A stretch of 64,000 nt of DNA from Acinetobacter populi (GTDB taxonomy: Bacteria > Pseudomonadota > Gammaproteobacteria > Pseudomonadales > Moraxellaceae), in NCBI RefSeq assembly GCF_002174125.1, contig NZ_NEXX01000001.1, forward strand, positions 558,001 to 622,000, written 5' to 3'. Under the pieces are notes generated by a model. That model was not told the origin of the DNA, did no database searches, and was given only the letters and a program-made list of their open reading frames with translations. Below, in pieces: positions 38,928 through 47,387 of this stretch. How positions within the stretch are numbered: position 1 is the stretch's first letter; every line of letters begins with the position of its first letter. A program made the position numbers and the translations under genes.

Positions 38928-40024
38928 ATGACTGTTCTATTCGCTAAGATCTTGTCAATGATGAATAGATAATCATTATAAGATTTGATATCAAAAATAT
39001 GTGCTTCATATAAATTTTTTTCTCCTGATATAGCTTTATTAAAATAACGATAATGCACACCAGTATAAACTTGTGGCCATGTATTTGTGATTCGCTCAAA
39101 ACGCTTACTTATCCGATAAGGACGAATTTTACCACCCAAAGCTTCTTCAGCCGCTTTACCTCTAAGATGATATTCAGCTTTACGAATATCACGAGCTCGA
39201 TCTCTTAAAGTTTCATGATGATTATTCTTCGAAGTAGAAAATGATGCTTTTGTAACCTCTCCTTCTCCATTATCATAAAAGTTTTGGATAGTAGTATAAA
39301 GATTTATAAACTGTGTTTTATCAGGAATACGACAATTTGTGACTCCAGCTTTGCGAATAGCCTTGTTAATACTCACTCTCAAATTATGAAAAAATTTATC
39401 AACGGCATTTGCTAAAACTATACTACCTAGATCTAACTGTAAAATTAAACGTTTATTCTTAATATCAATAGCCAAAGCATCAAAACAAGTAATTTTTACA
39501 GGACGATAACCTATTATTCGACTATACTGACCTAGCACCTCTTCGCCTAAATCACCTAAGTCACTCATAGTTAGTTCCTTACGTTCAGAGACTTCACGGA
39601 CTATTCTAAAATTATAAAAAATTAAATTTTCAGTAATTTGATGGCATGAATCTGCTATGTATTCTGTACTATCAAAAGAAGTACTATCACTATAGACCTT
39701 GATAAATGCCTCAATAAATTCCTGAATATTATCTTCAGAAAGATGATCATATACCATAACAATTTTATTATCATAGCGAATATGATTTTCTAAAAATACT
39801 GTTAATTTTTCTTCTATTTGTGATGCTTTTGTATCACTACATCTTACTGCTTCATTAGTAAGTGATCCCCATCTATGTGCTACATCAACTCCGGCTTTTT
39901 CAAATATATTTTCAATGATATCAAGATCTATACGTCGTTCCTCACAAAGTTTAATTTTATCTACTAGACTCTTCCGTGGATGTTCATTACTTTCATCAGT
40001 TTTAATCGTCAATTGTGCTGTCAT
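38924..40024 (-). CDS. Unrecognised 366-residue protein, first gene of the operon
   Basis: 366 residues, soluble. Notable segments: KAGVDVAHRWGSLTNEAVRC near the start; a beta-like middle with KRLILQLDLGSIVLANAVDKFF; a basic part RDRARDIRKAEYHLRGKAAEEALGGKIRPYRISKRFERI; and the tail DIKSYNDYLFIIDKIL. No Walker, helicase or polymerase motif is seen. The basic stretch could touch nucleic acid. Its start follows an A-rich run and the promoter should lie in 40025-40410. Function unknown. Confidence 0.6.
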   Translation of the reverse strand: MTAQLTIKTDESNEHPRKSLVDKIKLCEERRIDLDIIENIFEKAGVDVAHRWGSLTNEAVRCSDTKASQIEEKLTVFLENHIRYDNKIVMVYDHLSEDNIQEFIEAFIKVYSDSTSFDSTEYIADSCHQITENLIFYNFRIVREVSERKELTMSDLGDLGEEVLGQYSRIIGYRPVKITCFDALAIDIKNKRLILQLDLGSIVLANAVDKFFHNLRVSINKAIRKAGVTNCRIPDKTQFINLYTTIQNFYDNGEGEVTKASFSTSKNNHHETLRDRARDIRKAEYHLRGKAAEEALGGKIRPYRISKRFERITNTWPQVYTGVHYRYFNKAISGEKNLYEAHIFDIKSYNDYLFIIDKILANRTVI

Positions 40025-40404
40025 TTTTCAACTTTTTAAAATTTAACCCTTACTAAAATTAATATATTTTTATCAAAAAAAAAAGCTGAATTTTAATCCT
40101 AGCAAAAATAATGGGCAAACAGCCCCTTTAAAGCTAATGTTAATTTTGGCGATTAGAGAAATCTGCATTTTTCTAGGGAGGATTATGAAAAGCCTATTTC
40201 AAACGAGCTATGTGTGTCTAAATTTTTAGTGGCTATTCACCCAATCAAAAATAAATATAGTATTATTTTTTTACTGATTTTTTCATATGAAGAGCTGCAA
40301 TAAAGCTAGAATTTTGTAGAAAAACAAATACAAGCTGACCCAACTAAATATAGTTTTAGTCCTGTTTTTCAGACAATTAGATTATTCTTTCCACTGTTTA
40401 CAAC
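40025..40404. promoter_or_regulatory. Upstream region of the three-gene operon
   Basis: About 380 A+T-rich bases between the operon start and the next terminator. It must hold the operon promoter. No gene or strong repeat is visible. Confidence 0.4.
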
Positions 40405-40433
40405 AAAAAAAGAGAACGGCCTAGCCGTTCTCT
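40405..40433 (-). terminator. Strong (bidirectional) terminator
   Basis: Perfect 10-bp stem AGAGAACGGC/GCCGTTCTCT with a 3-base loop and runs of A before and T after. It begins 8 bases after the stop of the Cys-rich protein gene on the minus strand. Confidence 0.88.
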
Positions 40434-40440
40434 TTTTTAT

Positions 40441-41355
40441 TCAGGTGACAGATCTTACACTTTGCCTCAAGCCCTGTTGTAACCTTAAAGTATCATGAAT
40501 ACTGGATTGTGGCTGAGTTGATCGCTGTTGTGCTTGCTCAAATTCCTTAACTTGTTCTGGATAAAACTCCTCCGTAATCTCCACACCCTCATCCTCCTGT
40601 ATCTCAAATACCGCATTGTTAAAACCAGCTCTGGCAATATAGTCCAGTGCATCCTGTTCAAATCCTGCCGCATTACTTTGTTGATCCAGTTCCTTTGCCA
40701 TCTGAATGGCGTCTTTTAAATTGATCCCGTCACGCAAGGTTAAATCCACGTAATACACTGGAGTACGGTAACTCTGAGTAGTGGATTTTCCTCTTAAGGT
40801 CAATTGCAACGGTAAACAGGACAATAGGCAACTCGATGCAGCATGGTAATAATTCAATCGTGCTGCCAATGTGCGGATGCTATTATAGCCAGTGGTCCTA
40901 AATATAAATGTACCCAGTTCATCACTTTCATCCAGATTGACATGCAAACGACCATAGGGTTTACATTGTCCACTTTGTGCCAAAGGACATAAATCTGGTG
41001 ATGGACAAGGTAATTGTTCTACACCTTGTTGTGTGAGTCGCTGGCAGGTTTCCCCATTACCAACACAGACCGGTCGGCCAGTCTGACGATCAAACAAGGT
41101 ATATTCTGCCCGTAGATTGAGTTCCGGATCATTAAAAATCATACGTACTGGAATACTTCTGAGTTTTTGGTTAGAAGCTTTGGCTCGAAGCTGTTCATCC
41201 AGTGGATGTTTGACCCAGCCGTCCTTGTTCTGAATCTGGCTGGTAATCGTGAATTGATCATCCTTTTCAGGGAGTCGTTTGCCGTTCTTTTCGACTATTT
41301 TGCCAATACTGATACGGCCTAATACTGGTGGTGTAATCGCTAAACCTTTAATCAT
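40441..41355 (-). CDS. Cys-rich mobile-element protein ('hydrolase or metal-binding' type)
   Basis: 304 residues. It begins MIKGLAITPPVLGRISIGKI and holds five cysteines at 97, 104, 117, 123 and 131, which could bind a metal. The middle FRTTGYNSIRTLAARLNYY and SYRTPVYYVDLTLRDG are the other strong blocks. I recall proteins with this opening from integrative elements, where they carry the vague label hydrolase or metal-binding protein; a link with recombination directionality factors has been suggested for related families. It lies next to an exonuclease and a DUF932 gene, so a DNA-recombination role fits. Confidence 0.6.
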   Translation of the reverse strand: MIKGLAITPPVLGRISIGKIVEKNGKRLPEKDDQFTITSQIQNKDGWVKHPLDEQLRAKASNQKLRSIPVRMIFNDPELNLRAEYTLFDRQTGRPVCVGNGETCQRLTQQGVEQLPCPSPDLCPLAQSGQCKPYGRLHVNLDESDELGTFIFRTTGYNSIRTLAARLNYYHAASSCLLSCLPLQLTLRGKSTTQSYRTPVYYVDLTLRDGINLKDAIQMAKELDQQSNAAGFEQDALDYIARAGFNNAVFEIQEDEGVEITEEFYPEQVKEFEQAQQRSTQPQSSIHDTLRLQQGLRQSVRSVT

Positions 41356-41395
41356 GTTGTGACCTCATATCTTAATCAATAAAATCCGAATCAAT

Positions 41396-41426
41396 AAAAA
41401 GACCATGCTGTGGTACAGAATGGTCT
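41396..41426 (-). terminator. Terminator after the YqaJ gene
   Basis: On the minus strand AGACCAT/ATGGTCT with an inner CTGT/ACAG stem, followed by TTTTTA, 60 bases after the stop. Confidence 0.75.
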
Positions 41427-41486
41427 GATTTATGATGTGTATAAGAAAAACTATGCTGATAAAATGTATGGCTGCATTTTATGGAT

Positions 41487-42539
41487 TCATGCTGTGGCAG
41501 GATAAATATTAAAGCGTCTACTGCCGGGACGAGTTTGTGGATACTGCTGCAATAATTCAGGTTTTTCCTGTAACGCAGCCTTTTGATCCAGCACTAGACT
41601 GTCTTTAGATCGTTTCCATGTCACACTACCCTGACTAAACACGGCTCTTTCTGCATCTTTCATCAAGGCCTGAATACGATGTTTGAGATAATCGTACTTG
41701 GTCTGATGATCAGCCAGAGATTGACTCTCTTTGAGTAAATCAGGGAAAAGCTGATCAATCCCTACGACATTACGAAAATCTACAGTTTGCAAAGGTATAT
41801 GTTCCGGATATAACAGTTGCAGGGCTTTGGCTGCCGATTCACTGGCATCAACTGAGGGTGGAATGTCCTTCTCCACACAATCCCAGAATATTCGTTCACT
41901 GGCAATCATACGCTGGATCACCACTTCATTACGCTGCACTTTATAAATCTTGGCTTCATGTCCACAGATCAGGGCACAGACATGTGCTGCTTGTTTGCCT
42001 GTCACCGCCAGTTGATGTTGTACTTGTATCAATACATAGAGTGGGACACCGTCACGCCAGTGTTTAATACCCCATTCTCCGACGGATTTACATTCCAATA
42101 CCTGTACATCATCACTGCCCACCACACTGTAATCCAAGTTCGCCAGCATAAAACTTTTATCCGGATCGGCATGTTGTAGTACTGCATTGACCCGCCTAAC
42201 TTTATGGCCGGTCTTTTGCTGGTAATATCGAGCAATCAGTGGTTCCAGTTGCTGTCCCCAGTATAAAGGTGAATAAGATTTGTCCTGTGCATATTCGGCA
42301 GGCGTAGCGATACGTCCAGTTTTAATCATCCACAGTTCCAACATGGATTGATGTGGATTAAGTCCGCAGGCGGTGGCTGCATCACTGCTGCCAATACCCT
42401 GTTTTCTGACCTGTAACCATTGCTGCCGATCCATACGTTTGGTATTGATTAAGCGTTTGGCTGGAGAATATCCGGAGATAGGCCGTAACGACTGATTGAT
42501 AGGAATACTACCGCTGGAAATATTAGGCTGATGATTCAT
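41487..42539 (-). CDS. YqaJ/lambda-exonuclease-type recombinase nuclease
   Basis: 350 residues from the ATG MNHQPNISSG; the longer frame to 42605 crosses a hairpin and is unlikely. YqaJ-type features: WLQVRKQGIGSSDAATACGL, YWGQQLEPLIARYY, the metal-binding VLECKSVG, and PLYVLIQVQHQLAVTG. Such nucleases resect DNA ends for single-strand annealing in phages and mobile elements. No RecT/Bet-type annealing partner is evident nearby. Own terminator. Confidence 0.82.
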   Translation of the reverse strand: MNHQPNISSGSIPINQSLRPISGYSPAKRLINTKRMDRQQWLQVRKQGIGSSDAATACGLNPHQSMLELWMIKTGRIATPAEYAQDKSYSPLYWGQQLEPLIARYYQQKTGHKVRRVNAVLQHADPDKSFMLANLDYSVVGSDDVQVLECKSVGEWGIKHWRDGVPLYVLIQVQHQLAVTGKQAAHVCALICGHEAKIYKVQRNEVVIQRMIASERIFWDCVEKDIPPSVDASESAAKALQLLYPEHIPLQTVDFRNVVGIDQLFPDLLKESQSLADHQTKYDYLKHRIQALMKDAERAVFSQGSVTWKRSKDSLVLDQKAALQEKPELLQQYPQTRPGSRRFNIYPATA

Positions 42540-42580
42540 AATGACCTCAATGAATTGAATTTTCTTAAATTTATGCATAA

Positions 42581-42612
42581 AAAAACCATGCTCCTTGGGG
42601 AGCATGGTTTTT
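42581..42612. terminator. Bidirectional terminator hairpin
   Basis: Perfect 14-bp stem AAAAACCATGCTCC/GGAGCATGGTTTTT around a 4-base loop, with T runs on either strand. It ends transcription from the DUF932 gene, about 100 bases after its stop. Confidence 0.85.
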
Positions 42613-42655
42613 ATAAATTATTGATTAATTTTAGCTTAAGATGATAAACAGCAAA

Positions 42656-42713
42656 CATGTACGGTAGCTTGGTCGGTGACCGTACATGCTAGTGTATAAG
42701 CTACCGTACAAGC
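42656..42713. repeat. Intergenic copy of the fic repeat within an inverted-repeat cluster
   Basis: CATGTACGGTAGCTTGGTCGGT here matches the fic repeat at 28722 with one mismatch over 22 bases. The same spot holds GTACGGT..ACCGTAC and GTACGGTAGCTT..AAGCTACCGTAC inverted repeats. Read on the minus strand just after the DUF932 stop, it spells TVTDQATVH, the Fic octapeptide. Confidence 0.65.
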
Positions 42714-43754
42714 TTAGGCAATTAAGCCTAAAGCCTGTTCCAGACTACGCTGTTTTAAACTGGCACCTGCACCAAACCATGCAGAGTCCAGTCGGTGATC
42801 TGTACTCATGGCACGACGTTCGTGATCGGTGTATTCGGTCATGGCACAGAGTAAGCCATAGGCTGTGCCTTTGGCCGAGGATAATTCCGCACCACGTCCC
42901 TGACCATTAAACATTTCCATGACTTTAGACATGGCTTTGCCATTCGGTTCAGTTTTATTGGCTGTGGTTGCTTTAGCTTGATCAGCAACATTGCGATAAA
43001 ACCGGATCAGATTATCATCCTGTTCGGCAGTAGTTAAGCTACTATTATTAAATACCGCATCAAAATAAGCGGCAGCTTCACCTTGCGAAACTTTACGCAA
43101 ACTGAGTTGCTTCATTTCATACATATGTTCATCCCATGCCCGAACTGAAATACCGAGCTGGGTTTTTACTACTTCTGCATCAAACTTGGTACTGTGTGGG
43201 ACTTTAACTATACCAGTATTCGCGTGCTTACCTTTTAATGCAATTGCTAGGGTGTTATTACACACCACTCGAATATCAGTAAATTGTGCTGTGGTTGCCA
43301 GTGTGCCATCACATGCTGTTGCCAATAAGATATAGCCATGACTGACATCACCACCACGTAAGGCATGTGATTGTCCGGTTCTTGCCAAAGCCCAGAATTT
43401 TTTACCACCTTTAAGTACGCCTGCGGTTTCCAGTTCAAAACCGGATTGCTCAGTTAAATCCCGATAGAATTCCAATATTTCAAGGGGCTGCACTTCCTGA
43501 TAACGCTGACTGACTACAGATAGTGGTGCATGGGTATCGGAACGATATAGTACCCGTTGCTCCTGATAGGGCATAATAATATTTTGTCCCCGCTGATTCT
43601 GTGCCATATAACTGACATCCGAAGATTCAATGCGCCAGTCCATACCGGCTTCTTTTGCCCAGACTTCAATTGGCTGGTTCTGACTCAGTTGATGACCCAG
43701 ACCATGCCATGGGGTTTCGCCAATATAAGCCATTTGTTCAAGTTGATGTGCCAT
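42714..43754 (-). CDS. DUF932-family phage/plasmid-like protein
   Basis: 346 residues starting MAHQLEQMAYIGETPWHGLG, the family's typical opening. Other blocks: PYQEQRVLYRSDTHAPLSVVSQRYQ, VVCNNTLAIALKGKHANTG and HSTKFDAE. DUF932 proteins are widespread in plasmids, prophages and integrative elements; no biochemical role is established. AGGAA lies 11 bases upstream. It sits between the exonuclease and a zinc-ribbon protein in what looks like a shared mobile-element module. Confidence 0.85.
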   Translation of the reverse strand: MAHQLEQMAYIGETPWHGLGHQLSQNQPIEVWAKEAGMDWRIESSDVSYMAQNQRGQNIIMPYQEQRVLYRSDTHAPLSVVSQRYQEVQPLEILEFYRDLTEQSGFELETAGVLKGGKKFWALARTGQSHALRGGDVSHGYILLATACDGTLATTAQFTDIRVVCNNTLAIALKGKHANTGIVKVPHSTKFDAEVVKTQLGISVRAWDEHMYEMKQLSLRKVSQGEAAAYFDAVFNNSSLTTAEQDDNLIRFYRNVADQAKATTANKTEPNGKAMSKVMEMFNGQGRGAELSSAKGTAYGLLCAMTEYTDHERRAMSTDHRLDSAWFGAGASLKQRSLEQALGLIA

Positions 43755-43804
43755 TGCGATGATTCCTGTAAAAATATGAATTTGATGTTATTAAGTCGGT
43801 AGAA

Positions 43805-44092
43805 TTAAAGCGGAAAGCTGTTATTGCACTGTTGGCAATACCCGATCATTTTTGTTTTTAAATCAGTTAAGTGCTTTTTCTTGACCACATACTGACAAAC
43901 ACCCCCGACGATTGCACCAGCAACACCACCATAGATCGGAGAAACACCCTGACTTTTTGCCAGTCCAGCACCTAATGTCGCTAAGGCTGTTGGGGTTAAT
44001 TGTGCATCGAGATCAAAATCCGAAATATTTCGATTGCTAGAAAATTGTTGGGTGGTATTGTGGGAGCCACAATAAGGACATGGTATTGTCAT
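43805..44092 (-). CDS. Small zinc-ribbon protein with glycine-rich hydrophobic middle
   Basis: 95 residues from the ATG with GGAG 10 bases upstream. It opens TIPCPYCGSHNTTQ and closes GYCQQCNNSFPL, together a possible four-cysteine zinc site. The middle ATLGAGLAKSQGVSPIYGGVAGAIVGGVCQYV is glycine-zipper-like and might insert in a membrane. Family not recognised beyond zinc-ribbon. Confidence 0.6.
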   Translation of the reverse strand: MTIPCPYCGSHNTTQQFSSNRNISDFDLDAQLTPTALATLGAGLAKSQGVSPIYGGVAGAIVGGVCQYVVKKKHLTDLKTKMIGYCQQCNNSFPL

Positions 44093-44203
44093 TGATTTCA
44101 TCTCCATAAATAATTGATCGATTTAATTAAATCGTGACCTGCCTTTAAGGCAGGCATTCATGGAGATGTTGTGTATTTATAATATTTTTATTGCTGATTT
44201 TAC

Positions 44204-45397
44204 TTAACTTGCCTGCATAAATTTAAGCAGGCAATCCCGTGCCTGATTCAATTGCTGCGCCTGTTGCTCAATTAATTGCCGAACACTGGGCGGTAATTGC
44301 TGATACTTATCCGGATGAAACTCGGCCATTTTAATCCGGTATGCTTTTGTCACATGATCTACAGTCAATTGATCGCTATTCACCTGTAGTAAGTCACAAG
44401 CCTGTTGAACCTCTATCGGTAATTGCTGTGATGATGAAGCAAATCCCCTCTTGTGTAGTGATTCCTGAAAACCGGACATCCTCTGATCAAATAGTTCAAA
44501 GAATCTTTTCATATCGCTATCATTCAAATGCAAGTGATTTGCCAAAGAGAAAAGATGATATTCAATTTCCTGATCTGACCAGTTATCGATATACATCAAT
44601 TGTAAAGCATATAACATGATATTAAATCTTACTGGCAAATCTAGTAATGAATACTTCTGACGCAATTTATCCAGTATTTCGGACCAATCTGCTACAGCTC
44701 GTCGCTTTAGATAATCAGATAGATGTTGTCTTTCAACATCTGAAAATTTATTAAAGAACTCAAGGATAAATTGCTGTGTCTGATGATCACAATACCCATT
44801 CCGGACACTGCCAATATAACGCAGACAATCAGCAATGGTATATAGAATCGTAAACATTGCTAATGGATCACTTTCACTGGATTGTGAGCCAGAGGAGGCA
44901 TGATCATTGGCAAAACCACGTTGCTGTGGCCCGGCAGAAGACTGATATTGCTGGTTCTGACTGGCAGAAGCTGTATGTTGCTGAAATATTTCCAGCAATT
45001 CCCGTAAACCCTGTGCCAATACTTCTGCATTACGCTTGTCTAATTGTGTCAGATCAATCGCCTTTTGATCATTAATATATAGACTGGTACTGAAAAAGCC
45101 TTTATCCACGTAGAATGATGACATGTGTTTCCAGAAGAACACCCGGGTATCCATAAATGGCTCATGGAGGATGATTCCACGCTCTGTAATACATAATCCA
45201 TCTTTGGCACTACCGAACACGGTATTATCCAGCAGCAACAGCACCTCAACCGATAACATCGCTGGCGGAATATAATGTCTTGCTCCGGTCAGCTTATCTG
45301 GTGGAATATTTGGTGCAATATAAATTTTATCCTCTTGTCTGAGTATTTTAAAAACATTCGACTGCTGCATGTACTGAACAAAGGTCTGATTTAACAT
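44204..45397 (-). CDS. Protein with C-terminal J domain
   Basis: 397 residues. The last 65 residues form a J-domain: VDHVTKAYRIKMAEFHPDKY holds the HPD motif needed to stimulate a DnaK-type ATPase. The preceding 330 residues have a Gln/Ser-rich low-complexity stretch near 140-175 (SASQNQQYQSSAGPQQ) and a helical part around 230-310 that looks like a TerB-like helical bundle. It has no signal peptide. In the island it may recruit host DnaK for element replication or proteostasis; inference. AGGA is 9 bases upstream. Confidence 0.7.
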   Translation of the reverse strand: MLNQTFVQYMQQSNVFKILRQEDKIYIAPNIPPDKLTGARHYIPPAMLSVEVLLLLDNTVFGSAKDGLCITERGIILHEPFMDTRVFFWKHMSSFYVDKGFFSTSLYINDQKAIDLTQLDKRNAEVLAQGLRELLEIFQQHTASASQNQQYQSSAGPQQRGFANDHASSGSQSSESDPLAMFTILYTIADCLRYIGSVRNGYCDHQTQQFILEFFNKFSDVERQHLSDYLKRRAVADWSEILDKLRQKYSLLDLPVRFNIMLYALQLMYIDNWSDQEIEYHLFSLANHLHLNDSDMKRFFELFDQRMSGFQESLHKRGFASSSQQLPIEVQQACDLLQVNSDQLTVDHVTKAYRIKMAEFHPDKYQQLPPSVRQLIEQQAQQLNQARDCLLKFMQAS

Positions 45398-45420
45398 AGT
45401 GTTGTCCTGTTATGAGCCGA

Positions 45421-45567
45421 TTAAAAAATCCAGCCAAGTAATTGAAATGGCCACGTTAATGCCCGCCCAAATAAATAAGCTTTCATTCCTGTACCAAATT
45501 TTCCCATCAGGCTAAACCAGTAGAACACAGCAATAATGATATAAACTAAAAAAACAAATCGTTTCAT
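45421..45567 (-). CDS. 48-residue membrane protein
   Basis: Short frame beginning MKRFVFLVYIIIAVFYWFSL and ending FQLLGWIF. Nearly all of it is hydrophobic, with one or two membrane segments. AGGT lies about 10 bases before the start. It starts 6 bases after the lipoprotein gene on the same strand, which supports translation as part of that operon. No family recognised. Confidence 0.5.
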   Translation of the reverse strand: MKRFVFLVYIIIAVFYWFSLMGKFGTGMKAYLFGRALTWPFQLLGWIF

Positions 45568-45573
45568 CTTTGA

Positions 45574-45846
45574 TTACCTGCTTAATTTGGCTGCACAGGC
45601 ATAAATGACCTGTTCTACAACTTGTGGATAATCATCAGATAGAGTTTTTTCCCCTTTTGCCATCTCTTCAAACTGTTGTTCGCCATAATGCGTTTTCATT
45701 TCTTCATAAACACAGTTGCAAATGTCTTTTTCTCCAACTGTTGACTTACATGCTCGTTTAAAATCTTTCTCGACGCTTGAACTACAACCCACATTGAAAC
45801 AACTTGCCACCACAACCAAAACAGCCATAATATTGAAATTATTCAT
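45574..45846 (-). CDS. Small lipoprotein
   Basis: 90 residues. The lipobox FNVGC places the acylated cysteine at residue 20. The mature part has four further cysteines (RACKST, DICNCVY, YACAAKL), likely two disulfides, and the motif CVYEEMKTHYGEQQFEEM. Related small proteins occur in Acinetobacter, but I cannot name a function. It lies between the tiny membrane protein gene and another lipoprotein gene. Confidence 0.65.
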   Translation of the reverse strand: MNNFNIMAVLVVVASCFNVGCSSSVEKDFKRACKSTVGEKDICNCVYEEMKTHYGEQQFEEMAKGEKTLSDDYPQVVEQVIYACAAKLSR

Positions 45847-45873
45847 TATTAATTTCTCTTAAAATATTGTTAA

Positions 45874-46233
45874 TCAGGAATCAGTGAATAGACTCCAGCC
45901 TGTTTCACTATCATCTAAACTTAAATCTACTTGCCGATTTTTGGTGAAATATTGATTAAGCTCTGCATCATAACTTTCAACTTCAACATCACAACGGTAA
46001 ATATCATATTTAGGACCAGTACCCGCTTGCCCTGCAAAAATGTTGGCAACCTTGCATTGTTTTAACTTCACTTGAACCACAGCGTTATCCTGCTGATGCA
46101 AAAGATCAAGCAATACATTGGCATCTGGAATCTGACGTTTGTACTCAACACTTTTCATACAAGCACTAAACATCACCATGCTTAAGCTCATCACAAGATA
46201 AAAAAATGCCCAAAGTCCTGGATGCTTTTTCAT
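45874..46233 (-). CDS. Lipoprotein
   Basis: 119 residues with a signal ending MFSAC (cysteine near 25). The mature part contains two cysteines (KQCKV, YRCDVEVE) and ends SETGWSLFTDS. It looks like a small beta-rich periplasmic domain. It overlaps the upstream lipoprotein gene by 4 bases, so the pair is co-translated. Not recognised. Confidence 0.65.
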   Translation of the reverse strand: MKKHPGLWAFFYLVMSLSMVMFSACMKSVEYKRQIPDANVLLDLLHQQDNAVVQVKLKQCKVANIFAGQAGTGPKYDIYRCDVEVESYDAELNQYFTKNRQVDLSLDDSETGWSLFTDS

Positions 46234-47387
46234 AGATAAGCCTCCACATCCTGTTCTGGCATTTCATCATTGACGATGTCGCCACCTAATTCTTCAGGTT
46301 CTGATTCAAATGAAGCAGTACTTTCTTCCACAAATTTGTTTTGCATACTGGCTCGTTTACCATAATTTTCCAGACCAAACTCAAAAGGTAAAAGCTGATT
46401 AATTGGAAAATCATACAGAAGCGTTGCATCACCAGTTTTTTCACCATGTTCCATTGCGTACTGCAATAATTGCATGTGTTCAGGCACAATCAGGGCTGCA
46501 ACCTGTTCATCACCCGGAAAGCTGAGAGGATTAGTCCGATAAATCAATACCTTATTCAAGGCTAAATAACCATCTCGAAAATCAAAGATAAAACCCAGAC
46601 TGTACCTGGTATCCATTGCGTTTCTCAGATCGTCCAGAAGTCGTTTTGCTGCATCGGGTTTGATTTTAAAACTTAGATTTAGACTTCGTATTACATTGCC
46701 ATTAGACTGATAAATTGTTTGAGCAACCACCAATTGCATGATTTGTGAATCCGCATCATAACCAACAAAATTACCCTCTAATTCATTATTGACCTCAATT
46801 GAAATGTTTCTCGCAAGAAAATTCAGTGCATCTTCGATCCGCCCCAGATCAACCTGCATATGACGGGTTAATAGCTTGATCGCTTCTTGCTGGGTTTTAA
46901 TGCGTTGCTGGTATTGTGCAGTATTCTCAACCTCGCCTTTTTCAAGTTTTGGGGCTGTTTTTAGGGTACGAATATGATTAATGGTTAAATCATTGGCATT
47001 GGCAAACAGGTTATTCAGTGGAAATTCCATCAAAGAGAATGACCGAGAGTCAAAATTCGGATTCTGGGCACTTCCCAGAACCAGAATTTGTGTAGGTGTT
47101 AATTTAAGTTTTTGACGCAGTGCCTGTACAGTTCGATGTAGTCCACCCTGTTGATGAAGATAATGACTAAATTCTTCAACATACGCAGTACGATCATCAG
47201 CACGACTATCAAATGCAGTCAGATGTTCCCCTGTAAATAATACTTGTCGTTGTTCAATGTTAAGACGCTGGCTAGTAGCTTGTGCTTGATCTGGAATCAA
47301 TACTTCTGGTGCATCGCTGGATTGGGTGCAGCCGACCAGTAAGCAGGTTCCCAAGACACAGGCCAGCCATGGATAATGGTCTGACAT
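46230..47387 (-). CDS. Lipoprotein of unknown function
   Basis: 385 residues. Lipobox LLVGC puts the acylated cysteine near residue 20. The mature region is helical around 85-200 (LRQKLKLTPTQILVLGSAQ, a coiled TAQYQQRIKTQQEAIKLL) and then mixed. The C-terminus is acidic. AGAGGA lies 10 bases upstream. It heads a run of three lipoprotein genes plus a tiny membrane protein, which suggests an envelope-located complex encoded by the island, perhaps for surface exclusion or entry blocking; that is inference. Confidence 0.65.
   Translation of the reverse strand: MSDHYPWLACVLGTCLLVGCTQSSDAPEVLIPDQAQATSQRLNIEQRQVLFTGEHLTAFDSRADDRTAYVEEFSHYLHQQGGLHRTVQALRQKLKLTPTQILVLGSAQNPNFDSRSFSLMEFPLNNLFANANDLTINHIRTLKTAPKLEKGEVENTAQYQQRIKTQQEAIKLLTRHMQVDLGRIEDALNFLARNISIEVNNELEGNFVGYDADSQIMQLVVAQTIYQSNGNVIRSLNLSFKIKPDAAKRLLDDLRNAMDTRYSLGFIFDFRDGYLALNKVLIYRTNPLSFPGDEQVAALIVPEHMQLLQYAMEHGEKTGDATLLYDFPINQLLPFEFGLENYGKRASMQNKFVEESTASFESEPEELGGDIVNDEMPEQDVEAYL

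Noticed and set aside
44143..44159. CCTGCCTT/AAGGCAGG hairpin after the J-domain gene as a terminator
   Set aside because: The stem is good, but there is no T run on either side.
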